From Capsicum annuum (lineage: Eukaryota; Streptophyta; Magnoliopsida; Solanales; Solanaceae): a stretch of 64,000 bases of DNA. Position numbers and translations under genes: made by a program. Positions 22,444 through 32,850 of this stretch are shown one piece after another. Within the stretch, counting starts at the first letter, position 1. Every line of letters starts with the position of its first letter. The stretch spans positions 168,924,883 to 168,988,882 of the forward strand of contig NC_061114.1 of assembly GCF_002878395.1 (NCBI RefSeq), given 5' to 3'. The notes under the pieces are model-generated. The model did no database searches and was not told the DNA's origin. It worked only from the letters and a program-made list of their open reading frames with translations.

Positions 22444-23280
22444 TGTTGGAACCCTTGATGTTTGCACCACACAATAAGGGACCAGATTCTTCAAAATCAA
22501 TCACAGGCAAAGTACACAAAAATAACTAGGAAGTAAGAGACAGTGCAAAATAAGCTAAAACACAAGGATTTTTATGTGAAAAATCAGGAAGGGAAAACCA
22601 TGGCTTGCCCTCACAAGCACCAAAGAAATCCATTATAATCAACCTCCTGATTATAGTCTAGACATCAGTCTGACTCTAGGCTCCTTGCGCTAGAAGCAAC
22701 TCTACTACCAGCTCATCTTGGTAACTCTACCAAGGACTTTCTCTACACTGATTACCTCTAATCAGTCTCATACTTAGAAAACTCTACCTAAGAAACTCTC
22801 TCAATGATAAAATAGGACATTACTCTAATAACTTGAGTAATTATTTTACAAATCAACACTCACGAATACTCACTCACTCTTTAAGCATATTACAAAGATA
22901 AGAATATAAGCAATGTTTGAGCAATCTTAAAATAGAGTTTTTGTTGCCTCTCTTTTCACTTTGATTTTTGCAAAAAAAACATTTAATTAAGAGGTTTATC
23001 TTTCCTTTCATAGCCGAGTGATGATTAGGGCTGAAATATCATTGGACTAGTTATCCAAGTCAGTACAAAATAGCACCTGCAAGTTTGTAACACAATAGGA
23101 CAAAACTATGCAGATAACACGTGCCAATTGTACTGTACCTTGCATGCCAAAGGACCTAGCCCTTTGGAATTTAGCTACTCATCATCAGAACTACATATAG
23201 TACTTATAGCCTCTCAAAGAAAAGTGGAGACATCTCCATACCATTCTAAGAGACTGTACTAGACCCATTTTGGTACAACA
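22444..23280 (-). repeat. 5' LTR of SIRE-type element
   Basis: The LTR runs from tgttggaac at 22444 to tggtacaaca ending at 23280, giving TGTTG/CAACA inverted termini (837 bp). It is followed internally by the PBS. The flank after 23280 is atatt. I could not find a matching 5-bp repeat on the far side because the 3' LTR is not recognisable. Confidence 0.7.
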
Positions 23281-23297
23281 ATATTAATGAACCTAGG

Positions 23298-23311
23298 CTC
23301 TAATACCAACT
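23298..23311 (-). promoter_or_regulatory. Primer binding site of interrupted gypsy
   Basis: Minus-strand TTGGTATTAGAGC lies directly inside the long LTR at 23312-25390. It differs by one base from the initiator tRNA-Met complement. Only 17 bases of internal gypsy sequence separate it from the inserted SIRE LTR. Confidence 0.6.
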
Positions 23312-25390
23312 TATCATGCCCTAATTCGAAGTTAGTGGAACCTACCCCATTCTCCAATTGGAGAACCAATTACCTGGAGCATTAGCCATGACTTAGAGAA
23401 AATAAAGAAACAATGCCATTAATTTTTCAAAAAAAATTCAAGATCTAGTCATCAAGCTAAAAATAGAAATGTGGAACATAGTACAAAATAAAAAACCATC
23501 CCTAGGCCCCGAAAGTCAATATACCAAAACTACTAAAGAATTAACAAGAAAGGGATATAATCCCAAAACTAAGGAAATGTACATAAGTACAAATAAAGGG
23601 CTCTAACGTCGGGAAGGATTCATAGTATCCTGAGGATATGTTTCTCACCCTTGAATTTGAAGTTCAATGATAGAATCACAAGTGTGTTCCTGTAGGATCC
23701 GCTGGAATATGTGTTGAACCCAACAAAAGTAAGAGCAGGTATAATATTAGTACATAAGGAAACAACAATGTACTAGTAGGGTCATCTGGCCAACCTAAGA
23801 TGAGAAATATGAACACTTAACCATGATATAGTTCAACAAGTTAAATGGGCTCACCCTAACTACACTTTAGTACAGAAAGTAATATTTAGTGTAGTTTAGA
23901 ATCAATAGCAACAAATCAAATATGGCTACAAGTATTACAATCATTTTAAGCAAGGTCAAGTCAAGTAAAGTAACACAACAATATTTATATATTTTTCCAG
24001 TTCCCTTATGGAACCATCAAACTCGCCTTACCTTGTACATACATACTAAGGGTATTATAACCACACTCTAGTCTTAACCTGTAGGGGATAAGTTCCGTCT
24101 ATGCACTAACCCCAGATAGAAATACTTGCCAACCTCATATAATCAATATCCTTTAAGAATGACCAAATACCAGAACACTCCATAATCAACCTTGAAATAT
24201 CAGAAAATCACATAACACAAGTATAACAACCAACACTTGTCAAATTCACAAGCTTTAAATAAAATTCTGTGAAATATAATCACACGTAGTGATATGCATC
24301 AAGAAGAAATACTCAGAGACAGTTAACATAAATATATAACACAAACTGGATTAATCTACGTAACTATCACCTACCTCAATCCAAGTGTGCACAACTTAAC
24401 TAATCTAGAGTTTTGCCTTTTTCTGAAATTTTAGATTTATTTTAGTTTAGACATACACATAAAATACATTATCAATGCGATGAACTACTATGTTAGGAAT
24501 AATAACTCAATCCCATCCCCTAAGGCTAAGTTCATGATTATTCCCTTCCTATTCTAGGGCTTTTATACCATAATCCACCTAAAACTACCAAAATTCATGG
24601 ATCATTTAGTGAATTAACAACATGTAAGGGTAACTTGACAATCATTAACTAAAATCCAATGATTTCACACCTAAATTACTCCTTTGCACCAGAAAATCCA
24701 CTAAAACAAGTGCTTCACCTTTGCTAAAATCATAAACTAGTAATTTTAGGGCTAGATTATTAATTTGCTTGTTAATGGGGATGGAATCATTATCATAATG
24801 AAGAAAAATAATGGAAAATCAAGTATTTTTGCTCAAATCTCCCTGTTGAACCCCCAAAAGTTTTTTCAAAATAAAACAATGGTTGATGTCGTTGTGTCAA
24901 CATATGCCACTAGAACAACATCGCTATGACGGGCTAGTCGCTATAGCAGCCATTGATTGTGTTGATTGATCTCTATAATGGGAATAATTCTACTTTTGGG
25001 CATATCGATATAGTGATATGAACACCACTATAATGAAATGGACAAGGCAAAATTTTTTATTTTTCCTAGAATTTCCCTTTTTCAAAATATAACTTAAATT
25101 CAAGACATCACGAATAATACCCTGTATGCTAAGATCAATTTCGGAAGTTCTACTTACCTAAATTTAATTTCATAAATTCTTATGGATTTCTTATCATCTT
25201 AGATAAAAGAAATCAAAGTAAACACTACCACATTTTTCCTACCCTTTCCTAAATTATCATGGATCATACCTCGCTCAGATTTTATTTGAGACTAGACTAG
25301 CCTAAAAATCATAACTTCAAATTCAGGAAAAATCTTAGTTCAAATATTTAAACAAGACACTCACTTGTAAAAATGGAAAGAGTCGTTACA
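23312..25390 (-). repeat. Long 5' LTR of gypsy element
   Basis: The outer end is minus-strand TGTAACGACTC (ending at 25390) and the inner end abuts a PBS at 23298-23311, defining an LTR of about 2.1 kb. Its centre (24004-24990) matches the fragment at 7960-8890. It carries gctatag-type palindromes near 24930-24960 and no ORF. It is probably the 5' LTR of the gypsy element whose RT lies at 14106-16745, separated from it by the SIRE insertion. Confidence 0.55.
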
Positions 25391-25539
25391 TAAATTTATT
25401 GTACTTTTGGAAACTAGATTTAAACACATAACGCACAAGGAATAATTCAGAATTCGTTGCCTGGTAAAAGAAGTTCAGACAACTACCAATTTGCAATCAA
25501 TAGTTGAATTTGGTTTTATGGGATAGTAGCATCTATAAT

Positions 25540-26768
25540 GTCACACCTCTAATAATAGGGGATCAACTAATTCACCATTTAATAGTTGATATACAAGATC
25601 GGACTAAATGTATGATTATTATAGTGTATGGCCTTAAAACTATTGAATAAAGGAAGGAACTATAGGACACTTTGAATAAAATTACACAAACTGTCTCTAA
25701 GCCTTTGTTTGTTTATAGACATTTTAATTTTGTGTTGTATATTCAAGATAGGAATTTTGAAAATCCAGTCACTAATGCTGAGATCAAGGACTTTAATGAC
25801 TGCATACATGTCTTGGGACTTACTAAATTTTTACGTAGGAATTACTACACTTAGAAAAATAATCCACAAGGACAGGACAAGATATATATTAGAATATATA
25901 GAGCATTTGGTAATGATGGATGGATGAATGACTAGGGGCATATGACCACTGAATATGATGTCCCAAATGTCTCTGATCAATGTCCTATGGTACTGAAAGT
26001 TAAGAGGCAATAATAGAGTGTTAAGATCCCATTTAGATTCTTTAATATTTGTGTTGGCCACTAGATTTCCTCAATATTATTGCAAATGTGTGACTACTCA
26101 AACTAGATCACTGGAGGGTGTAAAAAGTTTGTCTTAAGTTGAAGAAAATTTGGCCTCAATTCCAAAGGTTGAATCAAGCTGAGTTTAAGGTAATAACTCA
26201 AAGAATAGAATAGGCTAGAATAGAGCTAAATTATGTACAGACTTAACTAGTAAACAAGTAAGATGATAATTTTTATATCAGAGAAAATGTATTGCTTATT
26301 GATCTAGAGAAATGGTCTCTTATTAAAGAGGGAATCTTAAAGGAGAAGGAAAGGGACAACTGAATCAAGCAAGGGGATTCCAACTCTAAATATTTTTTTA
26401 CTGTTGTAAAAGACAAGCAACAAAACAAAATGATCACAGAGCTTACTTACTTCCTGGAGACCTACTGAAAACTAATAAAGATATTATGAATGAATTTGTG
26501 TAGTTTAATAAGAGTTTGATGGTTACAAAAGCAACTTTTCTACCAGCTATTAATAAGCTTATCGTGAGAATGGTCTAATTGTCTCTCATGAATAATAATT
26601 GCTACTACATACAGAGGTTAATAAATAGGAGATATAGAATGTATTGTAGGATATAAGTGATGAAGGGGATCCAAATGTGGATGGTTATAATGCTTTATTT
26701 TTAAGAAGGCTTACTGCATAGTTAGAGATGATATTATGACAGTAATAAAAGAATTTTTTATTACTGGC
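25540..26768 (+). pseudogene. L1-type LINE ORF2 (endonuclease to RT start)
   Basis: The + strand encodes the C-terminal endonuclease domain: VYRHFNFVL, DRNFENPVTNAEIKDFNDCI, then after a frame change FGNDGWM, HMTTEYDVPNVSDQCPMVLK (about 25890-26020), where SDQCP replaces the usual SDHCP catalytic His motif. Decayed linker follows (GDSNSKYFFTVVKDKQQNK, SLMVTKATFLPAINKLI) up to the approach to RT. The copy is cut at 26768 by the LTR of element B. Stops are frequent. The RT core is absent. Confidence 0.8.
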
Positions 26769-27678
26769 TGATACGGGATAAATGGTCATCTTATCTTTTG
26801 ATGACATCTTTGTAGGACAACATATAGAGGCTCAAGACTTGGCCACCTCATGGATACGAGAATATGCATGGAGGACCCATTTTGAGCCTACCATTAAGCA
26901 TACCATACATCAAGGCCGAGAGTAGAAAATTTCTTGGAGCATTAAAGATATGAGGACTCACGGCTTTGGACCATTAATGGCACACGATTTTAGAGTCATC
27001 TTCATTAAGGACATTTTGGTCACTTGAATTTGCATAAAATGTACTCCATGGCTACCCCTATCATTAAGGGTAATGTAGTCATTTTGTCTACTTTTGTAAT
27101 ACACTGTAAATAGGACATTTTAGTTATTCTCTTAAAAAAATTTTAGTGATGAAAATATGAGACATTGAAAGTCCTCTCTCTTGAGAGTAGACCACCTTAG
27201 TGTAGTTCTTAGTTAGGGCTTGGATTAGCCATTGTAGTTTAGGGCTTAGAAAAGCCAATATTGTTCTTTGCTTGAAAATGGTGGATCTTGAGGTGAGTTG
27301 ATTTCCTTGGCGGTCAACATAAGAGTGTGGTGTTGTTGTTACATTCATTAGGAGTTTTTGAGTTTAATATACTCTTTAGTTCCTAATCATTGTAATAATC
27401 TATGTCTCACTATATATCTTTACCTTTTTTGTAATTGTGTTAGTGTTTGTATCTTGTAATCATTTGTTCTTATTGAATCCGAATCTTGTGTAAAATGTGT
27501 TCATATTGTTCTTGTTGTATTGTTGTTTTTTTGGTGTTAAAATACCTTGTAAACTTGTGATACTTATGTTGTTGTTGTTGTTGGCTGAAACTAGCACTCA
27601 AAGGGGTCCTCGGGTTTCTCTCAATTTGTGGACTATTTTGTGGGTTGTTTTGTGTCTTCCGTAGTCTTTCTTGTATCA
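26769..27678 (+). repeat. 5' LTR of element B
   Basis: TGATACGGG begins at 26769 and TTGTATCA ends at 27678 (910 bp), immediately followed by a PBS-like TTTGGTATAGAG. The sequence matches the 3' LTRs of elements A and C. It lies inside the LINE ORF2 at its left, so it inserted there. Confidence 0.8.
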
Positions 27679-28218
27679 TTTGGTATAGAGAAAGGATTGA
27701 TTTCATTCCTACGAGATCAATCTTGGGCTTTCTATCTTGAAAAATAAAAAAATATTAGAAAAACTGGAAAACGCAAAAAAATTAATCTGTCCTATTTTGT
27801 GTTTAACTGAGATTTGTGTCTAGATCTAGGCCTTTTTTTTTCTTAGTATTTTTTTGTGTTGGATTCTTGTTCACTAGAACTTCTTGAGTCTAAATCCAAG
27901 TTCTTGAGCTAATTTTCAAATTGTTGTTGAAGGTTGTGGACAGTGTTGTTATTATTGTTCTTGATGTTCATCTTGTTGTGTTGAAGAAGTAGTTTCAAAG
28001 AGGATGTTTGATATTGAAAACAAGAGAAAGAAGAGTGAGATTTTTGTTTTTCTTGGCTGTAAAATAGGTGTTAAACATCTTGTTATCATCTCTTTCTTGT
28101 TCTTATTGTGAATTCGAGAGTTGGTCACCAAAGAAGTCCTCTGGTTCTTGAACTTGTGGACTGATTTTGGTGTGTATTTCGTGCCTCCCTTGTCTTGTCT
28201 CTTAGCAGTATCCAAGCA
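27679..28218 (+). mobile_element. Element B internal piece, recombined LTR end
   Basis: After the PBS, 27690-28010 matches the leader of element A (reverse complement of about 12900-13090). From about 28020 the sequence instead matches the 3' part of the other LTR subfamily, the one forming the 5' LTR of element C (57472-57680), ending near 28210 with a broken GCAGTATCC where TTATCA is expected. No coding part remains. B is therefore a short recombinant: complete LTR, partial leader, then the end of a different LTR. Confidence 0.65.
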
Positions 28219-28662
28219 GGTAAACTACATAAATATGTCCAATAATTGGTGACTTTATTTTTTAAAAAAATTACACAAATTACCAAACTCAAGGATCATT
28301 ATTTTAAAAATTATCACATCTTTTAAAATATTTCATAATACATCATTTTTTGAATTTTATCATTGCTACACATTTTTTCAGCCACAAAATCGCACAAGCT
28401 CCTATTTTTCATCCCCAAATTTATCCAATTCCATTTTTAAATTTTCCCACCTCTAAAAAATTGATTAATTCTCCCCAATTTTGAGTTTCAAACTCTATAT
28501 CCATCCTACATCATTTGTAAATACATTCAAGACAAGTTAGTGAGACAAATTTCTTATTTTTTGAGGTTTTTTTAAGAGGTTAGTGAAATATTGACGTAGA
28601 TTCTAAGAAAGATTACTTCATCTTAGTTTCAAAACATATTTATTGTGTTTTTTTTTAGCTTT

Positions 28663-28803
28663 ATGGCTTCTGATGATTTACCATCATTCAGTTTGGGTGT
28701 TATCCAAATTAGTAAGAACATTGTTGGTTCTTCAAGTGATGAAATGGTGGATTTTGTTCTGGGTGCTTTTGATAATATTTTTTTAAAAAAATTACAGAAA
28801 TAG
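28663..28803 (+). pseudogene. Short exon-like ORF inside the MULE
   Basis: 46 codons starting MASDDLPSFSLGVIQ, preceded by a T-rich tract ending in AG that resembles a splice acceptor. The DLPSFSLG-type opening resembles proteins with a Ulp1-like (C48) peptidase carried by some plant MULEs, but no peptidase motif is visible, so this is a guess. Coding-like sequence with stops continues to about 28990. Confidence 0.3.
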
Positions 28804-28999
28804 ATTAAAACACCGTAATGACCCTGCAAAGATGAAGAAACTTTGAGAAGATTTTGCTACTCAAACTAACAAAATTGACATGCAAAGTAGTGATGAAAAC
28901 GATACAGAGGAGACACACAATTCTCCACCAGAAGTGGAAAAAAAACTTCTAAATTTACAATTGATTCATATGACATATTGCTAAGAGTTGAATACATTT

Positions 29000-29400
29000 G
29001 ATATTTTTGTTAGTTGATACTCCTATTTAAGGGATTTTGATAGTAAATTATTTGAGGTAATAGTTGTTGAATTTGATACATTTGATTCATTTTCAATTAT
29101 GCTATTTGAATTCTTGATTTTCAGATTTGATACATTGGAAACACTTTGTAGTAGCAGATTTTAACTGCCATATGGTAACTCAATATAATTCTTTTTGATA
29201 CATTTGATATATTTGCTTAATACATTTGATACATGTGGTTTACATATTTGGTATCTCCATTTTTGATGCATTTGGTAACTCAATATTTGACATATGTTTT
29301 TGATGCAATTCTGTTAACTCAATTTTTATGCTTTTGTTAACCCAATATATGATGCATTTGATACATTTGTTTAATACATTTGATACATATAAGAGTATAG
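29000..29400. repeat. Clustered TTTGATACATTTG motifs
   Basis: At least ten close variants of ttgatacattt occur within 400 bp, sometimes back to back. The complement (aaatgtatcaaa) recurs at about 31520-31550, 31795, 32705 and 32755 near the other end of the MULE. Confidence 0.6.
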
Positions 29401-29630
29401 TATAATGTTAAGTGTCAGGCTTAACTTGTTCAATATGCTAATTATATAGAACATTAGTTTGATTGTCAAAAATCGACCTTCACATAATTTAAGGTACTGT
29501 AGCATACATAATCAGAAGATTATTTCAAAGCTCAAGACAGATTTGAAAGAAGAATGTCTTAGAATATTTCATCGTACCTATTTTGGATCTTATCTCAAAA
29601 TATCCAAATGCAACTTTCAAGAATCAGTTG

Positions 29631-32127
29631 CTATATTTTGAAGGAAACATCATATCTTTCAAAACTGTTGCTGGAACATTTCAATCTTTCTTGTCCTACA
29701 TCAGACAAATAGCATTTCATAAATCTTGACAAATGTTTTTTTTTGTAGTAATCCAAATAATGTGGCTTCATTTCAGACACATATTTACTTTTCAACACAG
29801 AAATAGCATGCGGACATGAAATCTCATCAACCTGAAATCTACTGTAGATGCATGTTTGATTATCCAAACGAATAATATATCGTCTTCCTTAACCATAAAC
29901 ATTATAGATGTGCTTTGAAGATGTCCTAACCTATTACAAAATTAATAATATTATACAAATTCAGTGAATTTTGTAATGATTTATTCAAATATTTTTTTCA
30001 CGTTTAACAGTAATGAGTTCAGAACATAGAAAAATTAAATTAATAAAACTTACAGCCATCCGCAATGAGTTGTCTCATTTGTTGATAGAATTTTCTGAAT
30101 TCTACCTCCCAATGATTTCTCAGAAAGAAAGCTTGACCTGTCTCTGTTTTTGCAGTTTTAAGAACCAAATAAGATTCGTACTTGTTCTAAAAATTATAAA
30201 TTTGACAATTCACGTGCCTCCACAAGATGAGAGTTGATACAGTCGGTTATATTGAATGTCATTATTCCCCCCTTATTTATTGGATCATGGACTTTTGTCC
30301 ACTTTTTAAATCCTGCATATTTGTGATAATCCTTCACTCTGTAATCAACCTTCTCAACTTTACACATTAACTCATTAAAATCATTTTCTCCATATGCTTT
30401 AGCCATAACATAAAACTTATTGCTCAATCTATTCTTACTTTTTTTAAAGTTTGTGCACGCATTACTCCATAGATGTCACATGCAATGCAAAGATGATATA
30501 GATGGATATACTTTTCCAACACTGTTGATTATGCTTTCATTGCGATCTGAGATAACACACATATTTTCACGTTCATCAAAAGTACACTTAAATTGTTGAA
30601 AAAATCATATCCAAGATGCATCATTTTCAACATCAACAACAACATATGCAAATGGAAAAATGTGGCTTAGTACATAAATAAAAAAAAAATTAAATATATT
30701 TATTAAAAATAAGATATATGTTTAAAATTACAAAAAAAAAAAAGCAAACAATCAATACCTGCCCCATCCAGCGTATTTGATGAAAGGAAAGTTCTCTGAT
30801 ATGGACCACTCAGGTGGTTATCATTTACTACAAAAATTGATCTACAATACTCAAACCCTTTGATCATTGGATACAGAGATATGAAAAGATACAAGAACTC
30901 ATTCTCTTATAACTTATGTACTCTTATGTATGATTTGGGTACACAAAATTTGACATATATATGTATCTTGATATTTGTATATATCCATCAACTGATCCAC
31001 CTCTCAATATCTCAAGAGCCCGTTCTTTAGCAAATTATGCCTTCATGTATTTTATGTCCAAATTTAATTCTCGTTTGATATCATCAACAATGTCAATTGG
31101 TGCGATTATCCTTTTATGGTTCTCAAACTTTAGCACTGTTATTCCTCCAATAAAATCAACAGTTGCTTGACATTGATCGAAGACACCATACTTAATTGGA
31201 CATGTATGTTCATTAGAAAATGCCTTACTTTAAAATTATCAGTACCAGTATATATGACGCTCGAATTATTCAACTACAATCATGAAATTTACACCTCAAA
31301 AAATAACTGCATGAATGAAAGACATTATCAACTGTTCGAAATACTAAATGTATCAGTTTAGTTAGTCAATATGAAACAAAACAACTACATTGGTTTCATC
31401 CCAGAAACAATAAAAATTTCAAATTGCTCATGTCAAAATAAATATATCATTTCAGAATTAAAAAATAAATCAATTCATAAATTTTATATTAAACAAACAC
31501 TACAAAAAAATAATTTTTCATTGGAGAAACACTAAATGTATCAAACCGTGTCAAACTTCACACAAATAAATCGATATAACAAATTGTTTTGAATATATAC
31601 CAAAATGTTGTAGTTAAAAATAAATTTCTTGCAAGCATAACTAAACATGTATCATAAATAATAAATTTCACTCAATTACGAATCACAAAAATATTTGATA
31701 TGTAACAAAGAATGTAGCGTTCGTCAGAAAATATAACATTCAAATTTGAGTACATTTTCACTATTTTATTTGTACAATATGAATCAAAGAAATGTATCAA
31801 CAAATAAGAACATTGTAATCCTAGTTATTCATAAATAAACTATACTAAATTCAATTAAATAACTTATTAATATAATTAGTTGTTGTTTCAGTTCTAAAAT
31901 AAATATTGATTTTACAAAGAATACCTCTTTTTGTCAGATCTCTCAACTCTGAATTTAAATTTACGCCAAATGAAATAATTTTGCATCACTAAAAGGAGAG
32001 TTGATTTATTCTTGTAACGTTGTTTCACCTTTACAACCATGTTGTTGCAATTCATTATAAAGTTGCTGGCACCATCAATACTAGAATTGAATGATTCATT
32101 AACATCTACTTCAGAAAGTGCAAGCAT
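29631..32127 (-). pseudogene. MudrA transposase pseudogene
   Basis: The minus strand carries the parts of a MuDR transposase in order: N-terminal region at 32127-31912 (NMVVKVKQRYKNKSTLLL, FRVERSDKKRYSL); DNA-binding region near 31170-30960 (ERALEILRGGSVDGY); start of the DDE domain at 30894-30770 (IKGFEYCRSIFVV, NHLSGPYQRT); FPFAYVVVDVENDASW and CVISDRNESII near 30660-30530; the C-terminal domain at 30427-30194 (NKFYVMAKAYGEND, FKKWTKVHDP); and the SWIM zinc finger at 29867-29631 (VDEISCPHAISVLKSKYV). SWIM should read CxC..CxH, and the first pair is damaged (C-x-Y). AT-rich gaps and stops separate the parts. It cannot produce active transposase. Confidence 0.85.
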
Positions 32128-32850
32128 TTCAGTTTAAACATCTTTGTGACACTCAATTGCACCTGTATTTGAATCAAACATTCCATGACCTTTATTATAT
32201 TAGTAGTATTGATACATAAAGGATACATATCAAAGGATGGTGCATGTTTCATAATTAAAAAAAAAAAAAAAAAAACTTCGTACTCATATCATTATGAATC
32301 TCCATTGTTGTCAAGTTTCCTTGAATAATATACTTTACATCACTGTTTTTCATAAATTCATCGATATTAAGTTGAAAACATATTGCAACCATTAAATCTC
32401 TATAAGATGTTTTTTCATGAATCACAATACCATCAATCTAATAAGAGTCGTATCTGATCTCAGAAACTCAAACACCAAAATGTCGTAACAAAATAAATAT
32501 TGTCAACACTGACATGATGAAGAAAATAAAAATCTAGATGAAGAATTTGCGTAAAAATTAAAGTTTACAATGGAGTTTGATTTGAAGAGATGAATTTTTT
32601 GATTATCTGTTAATTGTAATATTTTTTATGATTTCATAACTGATGAAACGTGATTTACTCCCCCAATTTAACGAGATTTGGTTATTTTCTTATTTATCTA
32701 ACAATTTTTTCAAATGTATCAAAACACATATGAATCAAGGGAAAATATATGTATCAAAAAATGTCAAAAATTGTATATTATGTAATTAAGAAAAGTAGTG
32801 CTAGAAATATTTATTATCACCTACATATATGGTATTTCTGTAAATTATCC

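Larger units (their letters stand above)
16746..23280 (-). mobile_element. SIRE-type Ty1/copia derivative without pol
   Basis: Minus-strand element with 5' LTR (22444-23280), PBS, gag-like region and an env-like ORF. The characteristic Sirevirus polypurine run (minus-strand CCAAAGGGGG, about 17992-18003) lies downstream of the env-like ORF. Between gag (down to about 20600) and the env-like region (from 19894) I find no integrase or RT motifs, so pol is missing. The 3' LTR is not recognisable. The hAT element at 16961-17958 is nested near the 3' end. It appears to have inserted into a gypsy element: gypsy PBS/LTR lies to its right and gypsy RT to its left. Confidence 0.6.
28219..32850 (-). 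mobile_element. MuDR-type Mutator-like transposon, decayed
   Basis: It contains a minus-strand MudrA transposase pseudogene (29631-32127) and a small + strand ORF fragment near the left end. Candidate termini are GGTAAACTACATAAAT at about 28218 and the complementary ATTTCTGTAAATTATCC ending near 32850, which match imperfectly. Inside both ends lie many TTTGATACATTT motifs, forward on the left (29000-29400) and reversed on the right (31500-32770), as expected for subterminal inverted repeats. No matching 9-bp target duplication was found. Confidence 0.6.
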
